DNA of 64,000 bases. Origin: Hypholoma sublateritium FD-334 SS-4 (taxonomy: Eukaryota; Basidiomycota; Agaricomycetes; Agaricales; Strophariaceae). This document shows positions 1 through 9,190 of the stretch, piece after piece. Under the pieces are notes generated by a model. That model was not told the DNA's origin, did no database searches, and saw nothing but the letters and a program-made list of their open reading frames with translations. How positions within the stretch are numbered: position 1 is the stretch's first letter; every line of letters starts with the position of its first letter. The stretch is from NCBI GenBank assembly GCA_000827495.1, contig KN817630.1, positions 66,555 to 130,554 of the forward strand, written 5' to 3'. Both the position numbers and the translations under genes were made by a program.

Positions 1-1062
1 TTCCGGTTCGCATGTCGCTGAAATAGGAGCTTCCGAATATGGCGTGTTTTCCTTTTCCGGATTTCCAACAAACGCTGCTACGTTCACGAGCACCTTCCCA
101 TCCTCGTGCTGGACTGGATACACGATCAGATGCTTCAGTTTTCCAACATACTATACTCCAAATTTATGAGTACTCTAAGATGTCGTGACGATATTCAACT
201 CACCATCAACGCAGTAGTGATTGTCCTGTGGCCGGGATATATAGCTTCTAGAGCTGCCTGTTCAATCAGACCACGATACACCATTGTACCGGTCCAGACG
301 GGATCGAGCGACGCCGAGTGCGATAGGCCTTGCTTGATGAGTAGCCCCTTGCGAACCACGGATTTGATTCCGTCCATTCCGACAAGAATATCGCAGGTCG
401 CGCTGGACCCATCGTGGAACTGGAGGTGTACTCCCCCCTCCGGCGTCTCTTCGAAAGAGGTTAGGCGCTTATTGACATGTACACTGGCAGGGTCGCATTT
501 CTTCAGGAATGTCTGTTGAACGTCGGCCCTGTGGAATCCAAGTGCAGTTCCTGCGCCAATAATCAGTGTGAATATTGATTAATGATTAATGATATTTATA
601 GTTACACACCTTTGATTTTGAGATCTTGGATATGAACGCCTTCTAGCTGGTCTGACTTGCGTAATTCCCAAGCAACATCTATTCAGAGAATATATCAGCT
701 ATTCCCCCGTATGTTGGAAAGGGTGTATACTTACGCTCGCTGTTGTCTGGGAAGGAGGGAAGGAAGTGTCCGAGGGGCTCATCTAATTCGAGTTCCTGCA
801 TGATTTTCCAAGTGCGTGGCCACATTCCTATTCCAGCTCCTATTTCTGTAATATGATGTGCGCTTTCGTACAAGTTGATTTCCAGTTTGTTGCTTCGATC
901 GAAAGCATGCAGCGCAGCCGAGAGGGATAGCCCTCCCATACCAGCACCTCTGCTTGATAGTCAGCAGACGGTATCGCGGAAATTACTCATTACTCACATA
1001 ATTGCAACCTTGATCTTGGGCTCCTGGGTAGGCTCTATCTGTGTGCTGTTGTTCATAGCCAT
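1..1062 (-). CDS. FAD-dependent monooxygenase, copy 1 (partial, cut by window edge)
   Basis: This is a salicylate-hydroxylase-like flavoprotein hydroxylase (class A, NAD(P)H-dependent), probably cytosolic and probably acting on a small aromatic or terpenoid substrate. The exons I read are 1062-998, 949-735, 678-610, 550-204 and 150 to beyond base 1. The start codon at 1062 gives MAMNN, matching the start of the copy at 17440. The N-terminal FAD-binding GxGxxG motif is formed across intron 1, and the second FAD motif (VGMDGIKSVVRK) lies in exon 4. The lengths of exons 1-4 (65, 215, 69 and 347 nt) are identical to those of the 17440-19197 gene, so the two are recent paralogues. No stop or frameshift is visible inside the window. 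The GD motif and C-terminus lie outside it. The natural substrate cannot be told from sequence. Confidence 0.85.
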
Positions 1063-2250
1063 TATTAAATGCTATTCAAAGGTTTGGGGTGGTAGGAAGT
1101 GTTTGTTCGGTGTTCGTCTGTTCTGAGAGGTTGATGTTGATGAGGGCCTGCATCGTCGTTCCTTCGACTTTATATGAATTCTTTGCGGTTAGATTCCAAT
1201 GTTTTCGTCGACTGAAAGTCCCTTACATGAGTACCCTGAGTCATTGTGCTTAATCTCTATTGCGAAAATCTCGCTGAGGCAGTAAGTGTTTAAATTTAGA
1301 CGTCTATTTTAGGACCACCGCTTAAAATGTGTACTTAGCCGCGGATACGCGGCTTGATTTTGGTGGCTTGGACCGCCGGGACCACTGAACGCGAGTAAGC
1401 AATCGAGAATGGCTCCGTACTCAGAGCATTATTTTGGGATTTGGGTGCACTCCAGCTTCGGATCCGGCGGCTGCATTGTGAAAGCAAATTGTGCAAGCCG
1501 CAAACACTTCCCTTTTCCATAATGTCAGTCCGACAGTTATCTATATGGGCCTGCTTTGCCTCCTCGACACTGTTACCACCGGAAATAGATCCAACACCGG
1601 TAACACCTTTGCACTTCGTATCTCGCGTTGATATCTGGTCACTTTCCTGAAGGGTCTGCAATACAGTCAGATATTATGTCTGCTACCGAGCTAGACTTGT
1701 GTCAGATTGATTAGGCTCTTTGCTGGGTGGGCTCATATCTTTCCCGGATCGCACTTCTATGCAATCACAGGCAATCGCCCTCTATTCAAGGATTAATGTG
1801 TCTATATATGTATTTGATTAAAAGGTCGTTGATAATACGGCTGCACTATCACGCTCTATTAGCCAATCCCGTTGTAGAGTGCAGTGTATGACATGCAAAT
1901 ATTGAATGAGACCTCTTTCCAACCTCTGTAAATTTTAAAAAGTTGCGTGAGTCATGAAGACACTTTATTACATTAATTATTCTAAGGTGTGGAACGCGTT
2001 TGCCGTATTTTGAGGAGAGATACAATCGTCCAGAGCTGCGAGTGGTCCGCAATTTTCTGGCCCTTACTAATGGACATGTCTGAGAGTACGACAAGCTAAA
2101 CAATCCCCTCTAACTTTATTCCGGCTAATGGTTGAGAAATACTCTGCGCAGTACTCAGCGAGTTTGAGTCGGGAGTCGAGGAGTGCTGATGGGATCACAC
2201 TTAGGATTACTAAATATAGCCGGTGCTAGGTTCGGAGCAAGCCCACGTGC
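1063..2250. other. Intergenic, no supported gene
   Basis: This stretch lies upstream of monooxygenase copy 1. Only short uninterrupted frames occur here, for example a 108-codon minus-strand frame at 1335-1661, and none shows a recognisable domain or convincing splice partners. I see no tRNA, CRISPR or clear repeat. Confidence 0.4.
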
Positions 2251-2290
2251 TCCGGCCGCAAGCGGCGCCTTCGCAGAAGGGGCTGGGGAC
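2251..2290 (+). repeat. Paired-hairpin element, copy A
   Basis: Two adjacent small inverted repeats are visible: GCCGC-AA-GCGGC, immediately followed by CCTTC-GCA-GAAGG, then GGCTGGGGAC. The second hairpin and its flank recur in reverse orientation at 5858-5893. There the first hairpin has a different stem sequence (CGTCC-GCA-GGACG) but still pairs. This looks like the terminus of a repeated or mobile sequence. The family is not identified. Confidence 0.5.
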
Positions 2291-2725
2291 AAACTGCCAA
2301 AAACAGACAGGACGTTTGAACCCATCTCACACAACTCACTCTCGATAAAAAACTCTGAAACTGTACAAGCAACAAGTAAATATGTTAGAATATGTATATA
2401 TTCATTCTTGGAAAAAACTGTATACGCAAAGCATCACTATCCAGCAAGCTATTTGTGTGACCCAGTTCCGAGGATCAATTCTATCAACCCTCATGCACCA
2501 CCAATATTGCCCGCTGAGCTCTGAAATTCTGTAGAACAGCTTAATAGGCTACATATAGTATTATATCAGAAGCTAGGAGCAATTCATATTCTTCTTCAAA
2601 AGTTTCGAGGGTATCGTGTTGAAGCCGCTCATACGTGACATTCGTGACAGTAAAGTCACTCTTAGCCAGAAATCGTCCAGTTCTGAAACCAAAGGTCTCG
2701 TTTATCTACGACGCAACCACTACAC

Positions 2726-3187
2726 ATGCCAGAAGTTCTTGAGTATGATAACCAGTACTGGGAGAACCTGTTGGGAACCAGAGCCGACCGGTTGAGCCTC
2801 AAAATGCGCCTACATCTTATATTCTCCCTTGTGATTTTCCTCCACATCAGCGTTGCACAGCTCATAACCTTTGCGTTTACATCTGAAATCACAGCAGTCA
2901 GGACTAGAGCTGCACGTTTTATGGGATATACACCTACCGCACATGGAGAGCACAAATTCCCACCAGCGTTCATCTTTCAGAGATGGTATGAAGCCTTTCC
3001 AAATGCACGACGGCATCTAGACGACATAATCAAGCCATATGCCTATAAAATAGCCCACAAGGAGAGCGATAACCTCATCAAAGACGAAAAATTGAGAATC
3101 AAAATCAAGAATCTTACCTTAAAGAACATTCAAGACCTCCTCGATTACGTCCTGCGCGGCCCCATCGTTGACCTACGGTTGTTGTAG
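2726..3187 (+). CDS. Uncharacterised fragment, possibly part of a mobile-element protein
   Basis: This open frame of 153 codons has a protein-like second half (around residues 50-145) that is rich in charged residues, including TAVRTRAARFMGYTP and a stretch ending IKIKNLTLKNIQDLL. The first part is hydrophobic and may include intron sequence. I associate this kind of segment with the N-terminal part of large agaricomycete proteins often found in repeat-rich DNA, but that is memory, not a search result. Its 3' end overlaps the truncated helicase on the other strand by 74 bp, which suggests two broken elements joined together. It may equally be a relic with no product. Confidence 0.35.
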   Translation: MPEVLEYDNQYWENLLGTRADRLSLKMRLHLIFSLVIFLHISVAQLITFAFTSEITAVRTRAARFMGYTPTAHGEHKFPPAFIFQRWYEAFPNARRHLDDIIKPYAYKIAHKESDNLIKDEKLRIKIKNLTLKNIQDLLDYVLRGPIVDLRLL

Positions 3188-4433
3188 ACTTTGGAACGTT
3201 GAATGTCACGACATATTTGACATCCGGAACGTTGCAGCCCATTCCGGCAGCATCGGTTGCGCATAAGATGCGAATTTCGCCCTTCTGAAACTGGGCCCAA
3301 CACTGCTGTTTGGCCGCTTCGGACAGATCAGACGAGAACGCATGGGCGCATGGTCGAAGATGTTGCGGGAGGAGCTTTCGTAGGAATTGAACAGCCCCAC
3401 GACAGGCGGCTTCAGAGTCAAAGTACAATATTGTCTTGTCGATATCGTCAATCACAGTGGTCACATTGAGGATTTCTGGGAGCAGGGCAAGGGTATCAAG
3501 CAAGAGGTTCTTGGGGTCGGTAAATGGTTGGACTATAAAATACAAGTTAGACCTATCAGTCCACACGTCGAGCCCCCAAAATGGCCTGTTCCCATAACCG
3601 AGTGTGTCCCATATCAGATCAAACGTCGAGGTCTTGCAGGTTGCGGTGCAAGAAAAGAATGGTATTTCAAATCCGGTGTAATTGCGCAGGATGTGGAGTT
3701 TGCGATAGAGAGGGCGGAAGTCGTCGCTCCCCCAATCCTCAATGCAATGTGCCTCGTCGACAACCAATGCCGTCAGGCGTCCACGAAACCGAGTATCCTT
3801 CCACAGCTTCATGAAACTATCGGACAGGGCCATTTCCGGGGACATGTAAACCATCGCTGATGTTGTCCGAGCTCGTTTCCAGAGTCCCACGGACTTTGTG
3901 GTGTCTTCGTTAATCACAATTGCGTCGATGCCCTTCGCTATTGCTTGATCAGCCTAGTAGATTGCGTTAATTGTGGAATGGTAATAAATGAATGTTTTAT
4001 GATAGCTGACCTGGTCACGTTCAAGAGCCTTCAAGGGGCTGATGATGATGACCAGCTTTCCCGGTCCCCCAAGAACCGCCAGGGCTTCAAAAATGAGGCT
4101 CTTGCCGTAGCCTGTACCCGCACAGAGTATGCTATCATAGCCCTGAAGTATTCGTCGTATGACGTGCACTTGCCATTCGTCGGGTGTGTACGAGAGCTGC
4201 AAGGTGTCGACGAGACGAGATGATATGGACGCGAAGGAAAGGTCGGGGGGTAGGGTTGTTTTTATGCCGCGCAGGCGTTGATTCCTCGTCGTTTTCCGTT
4301 TTCGTGGCGTTTGAGGTGCCGTCAGAGACGTAGTTGAGTTCGTGGTATGTGTGGAAGGTGTTCGTGGCCGCGGAGTAGCCGGGAGATTGACGTTGATATC
4401 TTGGAGGGGTCCTGATGGGACCATAACAGACAT
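3114..4433 (-). pseudogene. RecQ-type DEAH helicase, truncated at the C-terminus
   Basis: Exons 4433-4011 and 3953-3114 join in phase, with the intron ending CTACTAG, and give about 420 residues. A basic, proline- and threonine-rich leader is followed by Walker A (CAGTGYGKS, near residue 103), motif Ia (ISPLKAL), the DEAH box (VVDEAHCIEDWG, near 203), motif III (FFSCTAT) and motif VI (QRWGRAGR, near 405). Together these are diagnostic of a superfamily 2 RecQ-like 3'-5' DNA helicase. The protein stops about 15 residues after motif VI. The RecQ zinc-binding, winged-helix and HRDC regions are missing, and the end overlaps an unrelated opposing frame. Agaricomycete genomes carry many such RecQ-like copies in repeat-rich or subtelomeric DNA. 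I call it a probable broken copy; the core ATPase frame itself is intact. Confidence 0.7.
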
Positions 4434-5760
4434 AACTGCACATGGAACGCGATTCCTGCGCGGAAACTTGGTGAGTACGTGTATATTTTGCACATGTACG
4501 AGATACGACGCACCAGATGTCAAAAGAGCGAGTCTACAGTACACAAAAGTGTGTGATATACGTAAGGGCAAAGCCCTGACTGAGTACTGAAAAAGAGGGC
4601 ATTGTCAGTGTATTTCAGTGAGTCTGAAAATTGAATTCATTACATTTACTTCGAATGAACCTGTCTACCAATTTTCAAAAACAGCGGGTACAAGTTGAGT
4701 GACCCATGCGCGGTTGAACGTCCTGCTGGTTTTTGGCAGTGACATCAGGGAAAAGTGGAAAAGTTGCTATCAGGTTGTGACAGCGGTCACTCTGTAACAT
4801 CTTGCCACGCCGTTGTATCCAGTTATAATCCATCATAATCTTGCTGTAATTTTGATGGCGGGTGATCAGAATCTTGCAATATTGCAGTCCCTTGGCAGTC
4901 CCTTATGTTCGTCTACCATCCATTTAGATGCTATATATTTGTGATCCCAAGATGACTAGAATTGACAAAGTAGATACCATAATTACACATACCTTACCGA
5001 AACTTACCATTTATGTGAAATATTGCGAGTGAATTATTTGTGCATTATCATTTGGTCACATTGGTGTCATCACTGGACTTGAGGACATCTCATCCACTGG
5101 GAACAAAGTTNGCGAACGCGTTCACTGAACTGTTACATGTTCTTCACTTTACCTATTTAAAGTGGCCAATTTTTAGTCAGTTTTCCAGCGGCTGAATAAA
5201 TACTAGAGNTTCGAAAACCTGTANTTGAACATTGTCTACTCATACTGTCATAGTACAGACACCCATCATTAAAATGTTTTATGGCGTAGCGGTAAGAAGT
5301 GTCCCGGTAACACATCAAATTTAAGTCCACGCTGCTGAGTTCGCCTCTCGTGGGGTGCAAATAAATTTAAGTGGAAGTCAATTTCATTGAGGAAGTCGCC
5401 TTTAAGGCATAAGCGAGTCCGATACAATAATTAGCTGTGCATAAATAATAAGTCAAGAACACGAGTGAGGTGAAACATTGTCGATTCACCGTAAATCAGT
5501 TATAAGTGGCCAGTACATACATAGAAGCTAAAGACCTGGAGAGTCTTGGTGAGCACGCAAGTCAAGACTTAGTACAGTTGATGTTGCTTTTTTACCATAA
5601 TTGTGTAGGGCATTATAACCGGTTATAACACAGATAAATTGAGATATCACAATTCCAACTGAAGCCATGTATACGGAGGATGACCATTGGCACTCAGGAT
5701 GATACCACATTATTACAATGACAGATTTGCTCTTAGCCATATATTGCCAACATAAGGTCT
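4434..5760. other. AT-rich intergenic DNA with possible repeat remnants
   Basis: No coding gene is supported. The stretch is AT-rich and holds three ambiguous bases (5111, 5209, 5224). The word GTTGTATCCAGTTA occurs near 4812 and again near 5817. A perfect palindrome ATAACCGGTTAT lies near 5612-5623. These suggest remains of a non-autonomous element. Confidence 0.35.
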
Positions 5761-5834
5761 GTTGTAACATTTCAGCAGATTACAACAGTTACACCAAATT
5801 ACATCAATTACAACGCGTTGTATCCAGTTACAAC
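5761..5834 (+). repeat. Short array of TTACA(A/T/C)C motifs about one helical turn apart
   Basis: TTACAAC, TTACACC, TTACATC and TTACAAC start at 5780, 5789, 5799 and 5808, with another TTACAAC at 5828. Inverted versions (GTTGTAAC at 5761, GTTGTATCC at 5817) lie in the same stretch. The 9-10 bp spacing places the motifs on one face of the helix. This resembles subterminal transposase-binding arrays or a clustered regulatory site, but no known factor is assigned. Confidence 0.4.
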
Positions 5835-5857
5835 ATTCTCACGAGTTCCCTGATGGA

Positions 5858-5893
5858 GTCCCAAGCCCCTTCTGCGAAGGCGTCCTGCGGACG
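5858..5893 (-). repeat. Paired-hairpin element, copy B (inverted relative to copy A)
   Basis: Read on the minus strand, this contains CGTCC-GCA-GGACG followed by CCTTC-GCA-GAAGG and GGCTTGGGAC. It matches the 2251-2290 element in order and in the sequence of the second hairpin. The two copies face opposite ways around the truncated helicase. Confidence 0.5.
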
Positions 5894-6089
5894 TTGAAAT
5901 GTGCCCATATAAGGCTATGTTTACATACCAAACATCTGCCGGCAGAAGGCGGCTTGGAACGAACCTAAGCCGGTGCAACTTTTCCTGCCGTTTTGAACCT
6001 TGACGTTGATTTACCGGAGAGAAACCACCATGTTCGAGCACTTCCGCCGCCGGGTCTGCTTCCAGCTACTCTCAAACCCATCCATTCTC

Positions 6090-6760
6090 CAAAGGATCCG
6101 TTTATTCTGTTTCAGAATACTACTGGTTATGACTCAGAGAGTTTCTTCTCGGAATCAACAGAAACCAATGCCTTACGCTTCCTCCATAGGATTGATCATA
6201 TTGGTTTGGTTTGAACCTTCCCATTCTCAAAGTGTTCGATTCTTTCGCAGTCCAGGGTTTTCAATACATTGTCCTAACCCGAATCCCGTGCGACACACTC
6301 CTCATCCAGTTCATTCGGAAGGCTGCCACTGAAGAGCAGATCGACGCCGTCATCAACTAAGTGCACACCGTCGTGCGGGGGCTCTGGACACCCTCGCCAC
6401 CGGCGCAATATGCGGAGCTGTGCCACCCAAAGCGGCCATGGGCTGCCGACTGTCCTGGAAGAAATGCAGCACCTTATCGGGCCTCTCTCCATCGTTGGTC
6501 TATACGTACACCACACGTCGTTCATTGCGACCCACATGCCGTGGACAGCAAACGGGCTGATGCTCCAGGAGCCAGAGAGCATGGGAGATGTGCTGGCAGA
6601 TAACAAGCATGTCTGCGTCTACTTGATTTGGACATTCTTGAGGCGCTCACTTTGATACTTACAGCAGATTGCGTTCAGATGCCAACCAGAAAATTTCGGC
6701 GACCTCATGGCGTGGCTTAAGTTCTGGCCGGCGTCGAAGATTTTGCGCAACTTCCATGGG
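6090..6760 (+). pseudogene. Decayed phosphotransferase (APH / choline-kinase-like fold) gene
   Basis: Pieces typical of fungal aminoglycoside-phosphotransferase-like kinases appear in order but in different frames. They are an N-terminal helix (TETNALRFL, near 6155), the ATP-lobe strand and hinge (KVFDSFAVQGFQYIVLTRIP, near 6228-6290), an EEQIDAVIN helix, a VVRGLW segment and a GHGLP turn with a downstream GPL (near 6430-6490). The frame carrying the hinge meets an in-frame TAA at 6358-6360, right after the EEQIDAVIN helix. Protein-like sequence then continues past the stop and changes frame again before the GHGLP turn. No intact Brenner-type HGD catalytic loop is found. Such genes are numerous in basidiomycetes and their substrates are mostly unknown. 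I infer an old, non-functional copy. Confidence 0.5.
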
Positions 6761-6899
6761 CACATCATGGGCATGGGCACTGTATCCTTCCCGTCTGACG
6801 ATCTGTTTCTGGAGGCATTTGTACTGCAAAATAGTCAGCAGCTGCTATGCTCTCAGCTAAATATTTTCGATTGAATGTTTCCTCTCAAGGGATCGTTGT

Positions 6900-7452
6900 A
6901 TGCCTCACACCGATTCCTCATACTCAAAAGGCAGCTACATCCAAGTTCCGGGTATGTGAGTTGCTGGAATAGTGTATAAATCCATGTGTGGCCGCTGCCC
7001 GATACGTGTCGCCGGAATACGGCCACGAGGAGTACATGTTTAGATTACTGTACCATTTCGACTGTAGGTTCACGTAGGGTAGTTGATACTAGAGCTTGAA
7101 TTGCCTCGAATTTCCAACGAATTTCTTTTTGGTACTTACTTACCATCATTGGATTAGAGTCGGAGAGAAGTTGGAGAGAAGTCGGAGATGTTTGCAAGCC
7201 TTCAGACTCAAATCCGACCTCACGGTCAGGAACGGAGCCGGATTTCAGCTAACACATGCGCTCACTACTTAGTAAACGTACTTTTAGTCTTCACTTAGTC
7301 GCGGCGAAGGCCGCGCGACCGAGGTGTGACAGGGGAAGTTAAAAATCGGGCCCTTAGTATTTCAATCGGCGCCCGAATTGAAACTATGCTACTATCTTCG
7401 ACACGAAATTGCAACTTCAACATTTCAACTGTTCGTCGGCCCCCTTTCCAGC
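6900..7452. other. Intergenic, short direct repeats
   Basis: No gene is seen. A small imperfect direct repeat of GTCGGAGAGAAG-type units lies at 7159-7188. The last part is presumably the promoter of the MYND gene starting at 7453. Confidence 0.4.
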
Positions 7453-8701
7453 ATGTCAATCCCAAATCATCAATACACCTCCAAAGCACTGATTTCCGAA
7501 TGTAATCTTATCTGCGACGAGTTTTCAGAAAAATATGTTGAACAAATCCGGAACACGCTCTTCAGCGGCCAGGAAACCCAAGATGGGCCCTCAGATGTTG
7601 AGCTGTGGTTCAAAGGAGTAGCACAATGGCCAAGTGCTATTCGAAATACCAATCACAAAAGAAACAGTCGCCTTATTTCCTGGAAAACGGACACGAAATT
7701 CCACGCGGAAAATCTCTTCTTTCACAGTGTAGACACGTCGCGACTTCTACCAATGGCGCTCGCGGACGTCCGCGTTCAATGGTACGCGGACAAGGAAACA
7801 TGGGGGTGGCTTGACAGTCGGGAGAAACAACACGACATTGAGCCTCGAAAGACCTTCCAGCTCATGACACTTGCGGGGCTTGTAGGTGCTCAATATACTT
7901 ACAAATCGTCTCCGCGCGTACTCATCTTTCCGACAGATGTTTCCATTGCTTATCCTGCGAAATATGCATGATTGCGGAGGCGCGGACATTCCAATCGTAG
8001 TGACAAACTTGAAATCGGAAGATTTGGACCGCGCGCTTGACTACTGGGTTGAGTTGAGCAAGGGTGGGCTGTCGATAGCCGAACAACGCGAGAAATGTAG
8101 CTATTCCTTTATCGTCTCATGTCATCCGCTCATTTTCTTTCCAAGTCTACGAGATGGATAATTCTTGGTGTCTCAACGTCAAACCTTGCTTCCTGCAAGT
8201 CGATCTCCTTGTTCGTGCCCTTCTTTCCGATCCAGCGACGGAGTATGTTCCTCGCTTCATCGTCTTCATGTCCACCGCGCCAAACGTCAAAGCCCGAGCT
8301 CTTTTCACGGACCCATCCTACTGTCTACCCAAAATTCTTTCTGAATCTTATCCTACTGGATGCGGCGGAAGAAATTGCGAAGACAAAGATTGCGGATTCT
8401 TCGATTTCTCAGCGTGCCGTTCGCTGGCGCCCAAAAGCAAGATCGTCCGACAAGACAAATTTCCCAAAGGTGTCGCGCGCTGCAACCTTTGGATATGCAC
8501 CATCGAGGAGCCAGCGGGTTTTACGGGCCACAGTAAATTCAAGACTTGTCAACGTTGTGCAGAGGTCTTGTATTGCTCCAAGGAACATCAGGTATGTGTG
8601 TTCTATTATTAGTTGACGATCTCGCAAATTTGAAGTTCATCTATCTTTAGAAGATAGACTGGAAGTTACACAGGCGCGTCTGTGAAGCACGTCCAGCATG
8701 A
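7453..8701 (+). CDS. MYND-type zinc-finger protein
   Basis: Four exons (7453-7881, 7937-8096, 8146-8591, 8651-8701) join in frame to give 361 residues. The frame requires donor GTAGGT at 7882 for intron 1. The first 300 residues have no domain I recognise. The C-terminus ends in a compact cysteine/histidine cluster: a CNLWIC pair, then CQRCAEVLYCSKEHQ, and after intron 3 KIDWKLHRRVC. This is the C-x2-C ... C-x3-C-x6-H-x3-C layout of a MYND finger, with a slightly widened first pair. MYND fingers bind proline-rich peptides. Stand-alone MYND proteins of this shape are common and uncharacterised in agaricomycetes. A nuclear or cytosolic protein-interaction role is inferred. The stop lies only a few residues after the last cysteine. 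Confidence 0.8.
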
Positions 8702-9190
8702 ACGTTGCATCGTGCTGCACCGACCCCTTGTTATCTGTTGATGCTTGCCATGAAATCAGCGTCCGTGTCTGGGCCGTGTACAATGTAACCCACCACCTGC
8801 CCTGTCCGAATATCAAGCCGTATGATTTCTGGAAGGAAACGGCCCCCACAGAGCAGGCACCCTCATCCGTATTTGTTCAACAGCGAGTAGTGCTTGACTT
8901 TGAATGAAGCAGAGTTATCGTGGATTCGACATCACGGTGAATTTGTTTCGTATCATCAGCCTCAAGGCAGCCCAGCCTCCATCCTCGTGGAGTATATGAT
9001 CTCATGCCTCCTCACTTTGATATACACGCACACACCTCGGGTCTTACAATACGGCCACGCCAACAGTTCAGCCTCAGAACATCCATCTGTATTCATTCAA
9101 CGAAGCACAGCTCTTTGCATTTCAACCATCTCCCTTTACTTATCCTCCGTTTCTGTCATATCTCATCGATCCGTTCCGATTCCGTCATTT
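8702..9190. other. Intergenic region before the disordered-protein gene
   Basis: This is probably the 3' end of the MYND gene plus the promoter and 5' leader of the gene at 9191. An open frame continues upstream of 9191, but its translation (hydrophobic, Ser/Thr/Tyr-rich) is unlike the protein that follows, so I treat it as leader. Confidence 0.4.

Noticed and set aside
8894..9190. Upstream in-frame extension of the disordered-protein gene (99 codons)
   Set aside because: Composition differs sharply from the protein after 9191, and the paralogue starts with an equivalent MTD. It is treated as 5' leader.
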